From: Imbricaverruca yamaguchii
Taxonomy: Eukaryota; Arthropoda; Thecostraca; Neoverrucidae
Direction of reading: 5' to 3'
DNA length: 64,000 nucleotides
Assembly (NCBI GenBank): GCA_034440575.1
Contig: JAOTOL010001452.1
Span: 845,501 to 909,500, forward strand
Under the pieces are notes generated by a model. That model saw only the letters and a list, made by a program, of their open reading frames with translations. It was not told the origin of the DNA and searched no databases. Position numbers and translations under genes: made by a program. How positions within the stretch are numbered: position 1 is the stretch's first letter; the number at the start of each line of letters is the position of its first letter. This document shows positions 57,241-64,000 of this stretch, one piece after another.

Positions 57241-59640
57241 ATTGCATGCATTGACACATGCGTGCATTGCATTGCATTACCCATGTACTGAATTTGTTGC
57301 AATTACTGAAGTTAAGTTGCTACATTGCGATACATGATTGTGTTCCAGCAATATTGCATGACGTTACTCCACGGTTTGGTATCGTAAGTAGATAGCATTA
57401 TAATATTATGTTATGCACATCGCACCATTAAATGCACTATGTACCATTTCAAGTATGTTCTTGCAGGGACATTTTTCATCCGTCCCTCCGCAATTTTATC
57501 ACCAATCAATTGCTTAATCAACAGCAACACTCAAGGACACAAATCGCGTGATGCTCATGCCAGCTCTGGTCAATACTATGACATGGTAGTCAGGTCAACG
57601 CTGAGTATTTCTCACAAAACCTGTAGTCAAGATCCTTACTTGTGAAACATATTTTCGGAGTGAGTATGTAAAATGACAAATTAACAGTTGCAGACAGGGT
57701 ATCAAACCAGGGGTGTCCAAACCCCTCACCCGCCCGGAATATCCAGCCATGCGTTTGATCACCAGCAAAGGTCACATGAAGTCACCTAGAGAGCGTCGAA
57801 GTGAATTCACTCAGTTTAATTGACTCCAGGTGATCAGGTGATGTATGATACCTATTTTGCAACTCTACATCCAAAAGGTGACTTGACATTAACTTTATTC
57901 GGGAACTACAGTGATCTAATTTTATATTAATATAATTTTATGTTATTTAAACTCTCACTGGCATGCAGTTCAAGAAACTGATCCACCCTACCCTGCAAAC
58001 TGGAAACTTACGAGCTTCGTCATGTACTGCGCAAGCATTTCCATTAGTTAAAAAAAATATGATGGAGTCCATATGATCAGAAGCGTTCGCATCACTTTGG
58101 AATGACACATGCCTCCCCAATGTTGAACATTCCCCTGCAATATTGTTAAATTATCCTCAAATATTGCGAAATGCTTCCCAAATAATACATGCAATGGCAA
58201 TCTGGTAGTACGTGTGCTTAGGCTGAGAACAAATTAATTAGTTATGCTTGGATATACTGATGCATGCAATTTAAAAACCATGGGAAGTTCATGACTGCTA
58301 TGTGGAAGCGAAAAATGGAGACTCTTTCCACACAGAAACTGCCTAGGCTAAAGGTGAATAAACATGGAAGTGCTACCCGGCTATAAAACATCACGGAAAA
58401 AGGGTGCAAGGCATACTATGTAATGCTATTTTCTGGAAGCAGAAATTGCAGAATTGAAGCTGCACATCGAGGAATTGTGAAGATTAACTGATGAAAAGAA
58501 GCAATCAATATCACAGTCAACGTTGGCGAGTGTTAGCAATGCTGTTCAATGTGATCAACGTAACTAGGTCACACGTGCATCACGTCTCAGTAATTCCAGT
58601 TTTTACATCAACAAATTATGTTGATTTCATCTGTTTACATCACCTGTTCTACATCAACAGATGATGCTTGTGAATCGTGATGAGTTGTGAGAAGATGAGA
58701 TGAGTTGATGAGTTGTGAGACTTCATAGTATTGAGATGAATAAGATTGAGATGATACCCCACAGTCTTTGAATGTGGTGCTCAACCTTGGCCCATTATCA
58801 CACATGGCTTTGCAGTTATTTTTATTCCCTGCTCCTGCCTTCTTCCTAGCAGGCTGTGACGGCTATCTTGGTGATGATCAGCTGTCGGCCAGGTTATGCT
58901 GATGTCACCGCAATAGATGCAGGCAGTCTGAGATGGGCTACAGAAATGCTTAATACATCAAGGTTGAACGCGTCATGTTCGATCTCACACTAATATATTA
59001 TCATGTTCATTCAGATATTACTCCGTGTTTCTTCCACGAATTTTCGCCGATAATATTTCATACTTCGCTCAGTTCATACGCAGCTCAGTTCATGGCAGCT
59101 GAGTTCAAGTTCATGCTAGCTTCAAGGTTCTGAGCCAGGACCGCATAGTACGGAGAGAGCAAAAGCTGCGTGCCCGCTGCACATCAGCATCTTGTCATAT
59201 GAATAACACATGTCATGCGTAGTCATGCTATCGCTTAGCGGAAAGCCATTTGCAACACACTTCTGCATTACTTTTCGCGGTTCGTGCACATGCGATTCGT
59301 ATTAAACATTTTATTGGACTACCGCGACTGACCTGGCACTGCAAGTCCCATGAATATATAAAACCCAATATGACTTCGGTCGAAACGGCAACTGAGATGT
59401 ATGTTGGAGCGTTTGTACAAAAATAGAAAGATACGAACACGATTGCTTGCTCATCGATTGTAAATACATAGTCGCATAGCATTGCTTCTAGAAAGTTTGG
59501 CGCCTGCTGCAATGGACATGAGATGTCCATTGTATGCTGGGTGCTGAAATTGCGACAGGGGTGACAGGAGGAGGGGACTGGGAACATGTGCTCTCCATGG
59601 AAAGGTGACACCTGTTCGGCCGGGAAAGTGGGTATGAGAA
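57241..59640. other. No gene seen, AT-rich
   Basis: Short GATGAGTTG repetitions at 58675-58745. No exon or RNA gene supported. Confidence 0.5.
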
Positions 59641-59935
59641 ATGGACACATTGGAAGTCATACTATATTGGATACTATGATACATTGGAGGCCGTTATATA
59701 TTGGACGTTATACTGCATTAGTGGTTATGATTCACCAAAGAATATAAACATTGGAGGCTGCGGTATAATAAAGGCCATCCTCATTGGAGGTAATGATAAA
59801 TAGAAGGCTATGACTGTTGGAGGCTGTGAATGCATCCATTACTCGCTGCTTGGATGTTATAATACGTTGAAAGGTTTAAACTTTAGATGTTATAAGGCAT
59901 TTGAGGTTATGAACATGAGATGCCATGACACACTC
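59641..59935. repeat. Degenerate short repeat TTGGAGGCTATGA
   Basis: Recurring ATTGGAGGC, GTTATA/GTTATGA and CTATGAT motifs with variable 15-25-bp spacing. Old or partly chance. Confidence 0.4.
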
Positions 59936-60194
59936 CCCACAGTGCAAAGCGTCCACAGTAAATAGCACCCACAGTACACCAGCCACAATCACGTCAGCTA
60001 CTCACCTCAGCACACCACAGGATACAGTACACTCTCGATAGTTGGACACCCCACCACCACCCCTACTACATGAACATCCACAACTTGAGGCTTCAGACAC
60101 TCCACCTGCAGTTGCTCGACATGCACCCACACACAGCGCACGGCCACGAACAACCTGCCGCAACGTCACTCTTTCCTCGTCACGCACATCTAGG
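59936..60194. other. Flank of the LINE RT relic
   Basis: Overlapping frames on both strands. The right part may be eroded RT sequence upstream of motif A. Confidence 0.35.
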
Positions 60195-61220
60195 AAAAGG
60201 CGACCCGGATGCGTTTCGTTGGCGCCGTCTTCCTGGACCTCAAACACGCATACGACCTTATCGACATCACAGTGCTCTTCCATCTACCTGCTGTTTTATT
60301 TAGATCACCCGCCCCGGTAGCTCAGTTGGTTAGAGCTCTGGCCTGCACGGGTCTCCCCTTTACCGTCAACACAGGGTTCGAGTCGCTTCGCGCGCTCGCA
60401 TTTAACACCCGGCCGGGAGTGTCAGTTGGCAGCTGGCCCGATAAGGCCGGGGACCAGCTACCGGGCGGCCGTGTCGGTGCATTGACGACAAGTTAAGCTT
60501 TCGATCAAAATTCTGTCGTTGAACTGAAATTCGTGGATCGGGTGGTGAGGACAGGGTTCACGCAACAAGCTCTGCTTAGGAATAGAACCCTGGTTCCTGA
60601 AGCCACCCCAGCAACAACTCTGACTAAATTAAACAAAAAACATAGATGTACAGGAGCGATTCGCATATTAGCTTCACTTCTACATTCTAAGTCGATCATT
60701 TCAGGTCAAAATTAGGTTCCACAACCACGGCGCCAACTTCTCACTACTGTTTGATGCAGGGCTCAGTTCTCGGTCCCTCCCTATTTATTATCTGCCTGAG
60801 CTTAGTATTAACAGGCAATCCCTGGTCTAAAATTGCAGCACTCTACGCAGATGACGTTCTACTTCAGACATCACACAGCACGCCAGGTACGCGTTGCACT
60901 TCACTCGCCGACAGACTTGCACGCACACAAATTAGATCGCGGATGCATGACATTGGGTTTCACTGCAAATTTGTAGGCATCACATTCAACCCACGACTTA
61001 CCTTTTAGCCACATGTGTTACTTACCCAAACCAAGTCGCATAAATAGTTTAGCCTTTTACAAGCGCGTCTCAGCGAAGTTTAGAAGTCATGGGAATAAGT
61101 GTGCGAAATGGATCTTTGCATTCGAAAGCACACCTCTGACGACCCTCGAAACTATTGGCCTCTTGATTCATGAAACGTATAATAAATGCATCAAAATTGC
61201 TACAGACGCATATATGACAT
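60195..61220 (+). mobile_element. Jockey-like LINE RT relic split by a SINE
   Basis: RT motif A (GAVFLDLKHAYDLIDITV) lies at 60218-60275. After the SINE, QGSVLGPSLFII (motif B region) starts at 60757 and LYADDVLL (motif C, YADD) is at about 60841-60864. The C-terminal part continues through FVGITFNPRLTF, then a stop, RINSLAFYKRVSA and TTLETI. Several stops and frameshifts make it dead. Most of the usual ~70 residues between motifs A and B are missing, so a deletion accompanied or preceded the SINE insertion. Confidence 0.75.
60308..60650 (+). mobile_element. tRNA-derived SINE, family B
   Basis: The head has GCCCCGGTAGCTCAGTTGG with an A box at 60318-60329 and a B box, GGTTCGAGTCG, at 60375-60385. 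The body (CCGGGAGTGTCAGTTGGCAG, GGGCGGCCGTGTCGGTGCA, ATCGGGTGGTGAGGAC, CCTGGTTCCTGAAGCCACCC) matches the copy at 40670-40930. The acceptor stem does not close over the B-box side, so this is a SINE head, not a tRNA gene. No clear target duplication was seen. Confidence 0.8.
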
Positions 61221-61555
61221 AGGAAATGCATAGATAAATATCGTCACTCTAAGTGACTACTCAACACCACGCGAGTATACCTTCCACTTCCTTGCAGCTA
61301 CTCGCCACATTCATGAACAGTGGGATACAAGATAAAAGGAGAAGACAAAGAGATGATATCCTACAAGATGAAAAAACAAGCGAAGAAAACAAGAAAAAAC
61401 AAGAAAAAAGAAAACATACGCCAGATGAAGAAAACGAATACAGATTTCCTTGTAAAATACACAGAAAATACATCACCGAAAAGAACGGCAAGGCGCGTTA
61501 AAACGACAAAGTAAAAGCTGAAAACCAACATTCTAAAAAGTTCACAGGTCCTCAC
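61221..61555. other. A-rich sequence, possible LINE 3' end
   Basis: A/G-rich stretch (GAAAAAACAAGCGAAGAAAA and similar) giving Lys/Glu-rich frames. No gene supported. Confidence 0.4.
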
Positions 61556-61559
61556 ACTT

Positions 61560-62318
61560 CTTCTGCCAGATCCTCAAACCTCGTCACGAGGGGGTCAATA
61601 GAAACCCTCGAAAAACATTTTGAAGTCAGGTCATCTAGGGTCAACAAGTTAGTCAAGGTCGAATTAGGTCACCTCCGACAAAATTAAACTAGTCGTCCCG
61701 CTTTAACGGATAAAGATATTTTAATGAAACTTTCACTTTTCGCTTATCTTTAGGGATGCAACAAAACGTACAAGAGGAATTTGTTTTTTTTTGTCCGTTT
61801 TTGACTACTTATTAATTTTGCATATTTGCCTATTAGAGATCAAATCGAAGATTCTGGCTAAAGTAAGCATTTTGTCTTAGAGTAAGTTGACTTCCAACAG
61901 CGTTTCGCGATCTGCTCTACGCATTAGTGAAGTAAAATTAAAGAAAACTTGAAAACTCAAAATTATGAAATTTCCTTTTTTTTCTGGAGGTGTAAGCAAA
62001 AACGTTTATGGCCCTGGTCGATTTCGCTGTCTTTTTCTGATTCAAAATTTTTTCTTCTTCAAATATCCCCCAAAATGAACTTCCCAGAGCCACAAAACAT
62101 AATGTAAGTCGTGAAAAATCGTGAAAACATAGCCCCCCTAGGGACGTCACTTTTAGGGGAAAATTTTTTCTGGGGGTGGACTCGGACCCTACTGATCAAG
62201 CGCTTTCCGATGACATCTCTTCCGTTTTCGTGCGATGCTTAGTTAGGATTTTAGATCAGGCGTTACCATCCACCCCCCGAGACGGGGTGTGGGGATCTGA
62301 CCGGAGAGACGGCGCAGG
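61560..62318 (-). mobile_element. TTAA element, second long copy
   Basis: The minus strand follows the full copy at 48994-50115 over most of its length: terminal CCTGCGCCGTCTC at 62318, ATCGGAAAGCGCTTGATCAG, GGAAGTTCATTTTGGGGG, AATAGGCAAATATGCAAAAT, GATAAGCGAAAAGTGAAAG and CCCTAGATGACCTGAC. The terminal tetramer is TCAA, not TTAA. Its CRE core is mutated (GGACGTCA). The far end differs from copy 1: it returns to an AGATCCTC..GTC.C.AGGGGGTC block in inverted orientation. Confidence 0.75.
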
Positions 62319-62609
62319 TCAATGTCCTGCATTGCTAAATAGGGAAATAGGCGAAGACCAATCCCCTACCCCTCCCTCTACACCAGATATTCCAAATTCT
62401 CACCGTCCAGTCTGGTACTTCAGCTCCATTAAATCGTCTAATGCTTTGCATCACGTCTGCTGATCAGGTCCGGAATCTCCTTCCTTCCCCTTGCTAATCT
62501 CTGCTCGTGTGCCATCTACATTCATGACATCTGTCACTACCTCTCCTCATTTGTTACCTTCAAGATAGCAATCGTCGCCTCTTCTTCAGATCCTCACAGT
62601 TCGACACAA
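62319..62609. other. No gene seen
   Basis: Short intervening sequence between two repeats. Confidence 0.5.
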
Positions 62610-62950
62610 ATGCACAACTGGGTGCGTAAGATGTACTGCATAATACAGCATCACAACATGGTACATAATGTATGCTACACAACATATCATCACAACGCAG
62701 TACATAGATATATTACTCAATACATCATCGCCGCACGGCACACAAGACATACTACGCAATACAGCGTCACAACACGGTACATAAGAAACATTACACAGTA
62801 CAGAATCTGAACACGATACATAAAAAACATTGCACAATATAGCGCCACAACACGATACATAAGACATACTACACAATACAGTTTGACAACATTGCACATA
62901 AGAAACACTACACAACATAGCGCCACAACAACACGCAACAGCTGACAACA
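62610..62950. repeat. 40-bp minisatellite, about 8 copies
   Basis: Unit contains ACATACTACACAATACAGCG then CCACAACACGATACATAAGA. Copies on the left are more diverged. ORFs on both strands across it are artefacts. Confidence 0.9.
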
Positions 62951-63389
62951 CCACATGGGTGACAAGCTGAACCACATCAACAACACGATTGTTTGTACAC
63001 TTCTGAGAGAGAAGAGGCCCCGTGAACGGGAGATGCACTTGCTAACGACATAGAACTCTCTTAGAATGTGCTTGAGTGTGCAAATGTTGTACTCATTTGT
63101 TCGTTTCCCCGTTACCTAACTTACTCGCTATACCGAGTGGCTAAAATAGCTGGAGTATTTTGCGGATATCCCCAATACAAGTGATTGTCCTTGTCTTTGC
63201 CTTTGTCTTTGATATATGGCAGCTAGATGTGGCTGGTTTGGATGCTATGTGTCGTAATGATATTTCGTTGGAGAAGTTCGTCGCCTCCCACTGTCCGGCC
63301 ACCTCTCCCTGACGGGGTGGAGCACCGGGTCGTCTGACCTGGTGGTCTTGACCTGTCTTGACCTCTCTGACCTGTCCCCCTTGTCGGTT
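62951..63389. other. No gene seen
   Basis: Nothing supported. Confidence 0.5.
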
Positions 63390-64000
63390 GCCTTCCCCTG
63401 TCTGGTCACCTTCTGCTGGAGGGGCGAGCCGTCTGGTCGCTTCCCCCTGCCTGGCTACCTCCCCTGTCTGGCTACCTCCCCTGCCTGGCTACCTCCCCCT
63501 GCCTGGCTACCTCCCCTGCTTGGCTACCTCCCCTGCCTGGCTACCTCCCCTGTCTGACTACCTCCCACTGGCGAGACGGACCGTCTGGCTGTGTTCCCCT
63601 GCCTGGCTGCCTCCCCCTGCCTGGCTACCCCTGCCTGGCTACCTCCCCTGTCTGGCTACCTCCCACTGGCGAGACGGACCGCCTGGTTGTGTTCCCCTGC
63701 CTGACTGCCTCCCCCTGCCTGGCTACCCCTGTCTGGCTACCTCCCCTGTCTGGCTACTTCCCCCTGCCTGGCTACCTCCCACTGGCGAGACGGACCGCCT
63801 GGTTGTGTTCCCCTGCCTTGCTACCTTCCCCTGCCTTGCTACCTTCCCCTGCCTGGCTACCTCCCTGTCTGGCTACCTCCCTGCCTGGCTACCTCCCTGT
63901 CTGGCTACCTCCCACTAGCCAGACGGACCGTCTGGCTGTGTTCCCCTGCCTGGCTGCCTCCCCCTGCTTGGCTACCCTGCCTGGCTACCTCCCCTGTCTG
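63390..64000. repeat. 17-19-bp minisatellite with higher-order unit, open at the window edge
   Basis: Base unit TGGCTACCTCCCCTGCC with one-base length changes. A block, CCCACTGGCGAGACGGACCG, recurs at about 63566, 63664, 63778 and, altered, 63910, giving higher-order periods of roughly 100-130 bp. It runs off the right edge. Confidence 0.95.

Noticed and set aside
60308..60385. tRNA gene
   Set aside because: A and B boxes are present, but the acceptor and anticodon stems do not close and a family-B SINE body follows.

Overview
The window is eukaryotic and almost certainly from an invertebrate animal. The signs are spliced exons with GT/AG borders, CR1- and Jockey-like retrotransposons, tRNA-derived SINEs, DNA transposons with target-site duplications, no obvious CpG depletion, and a very high load of micro- and minisatellites. 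I cannot name the phylum. Nothing prokaryotic (operons, Shine-Dalgarno sites, CRISPR) is present. Most open frames here are chance or repeat-driven, so few host genes can be claimed.

Layout. 1-7.0 kb: a G4-prone (GGGTC)n array, a CA microsatellite, a 39-bp minisatellite, old duplicated sequence. 7.0-9.9 kb: a complete but scrambled 2.8-kb DNA transposon with ~380-bp inverted ends, 8-bp target duplications and transposase exons on both strands. 11.2-11.9 kb: an eroded CR1 relic. 14.0-16.75 kb: a GC-rich Pro/Arg frame, a LINE endonuclease relic, then the best host-type gene in the window, three phase-compatible exons encoding 141 residues that resemble a tyrosine-recombinase-like core. 16.8-18.3 kb: long AT and GA tracts. 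19.3-23.6 kb: E-boxes and several minisatellites. 27.3-27.7 kb: a CT tract.

29.0-33.5 kb: a near-intact CR1 retrotransposon on the minus strand, with ORF2 open from endonuclease to RT C-terminus and ORF1 broken by one frameshift before its catalytic His. 34.0-35.6 kb: short-unit repeats and a 5'-truncated CR1. 35.8-38.1 kb: a homogeneous 66-bp satellite open in five of six frames. 39-48 kb: two SINE families, further minisatellites, and a 119-bp hairpin with a small SINE insertion that has a 14-bp duplication. 49.0-50.1 kb: a 1.1-kb TTAA-flanked non-autonomous element carrying CRE sites, with relatives at 28.3 and 61.6-62.3 kb. 50-60 kb: sparse, a few weak frames. 60.2-61.2 kb: a LINE RT relic interrupted by a SINE. 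62.6-64 kb: two more minisatellites, the last running off the window.

The genes do not form a pathway. The logic is that of a repeat-rich intergenic or intronic region: autonomous elements (CR1), their dead relatives, and passengers (SINEs, TTAA elements) nested in each other, around one spliced gene of possible mobile-element ancestry.
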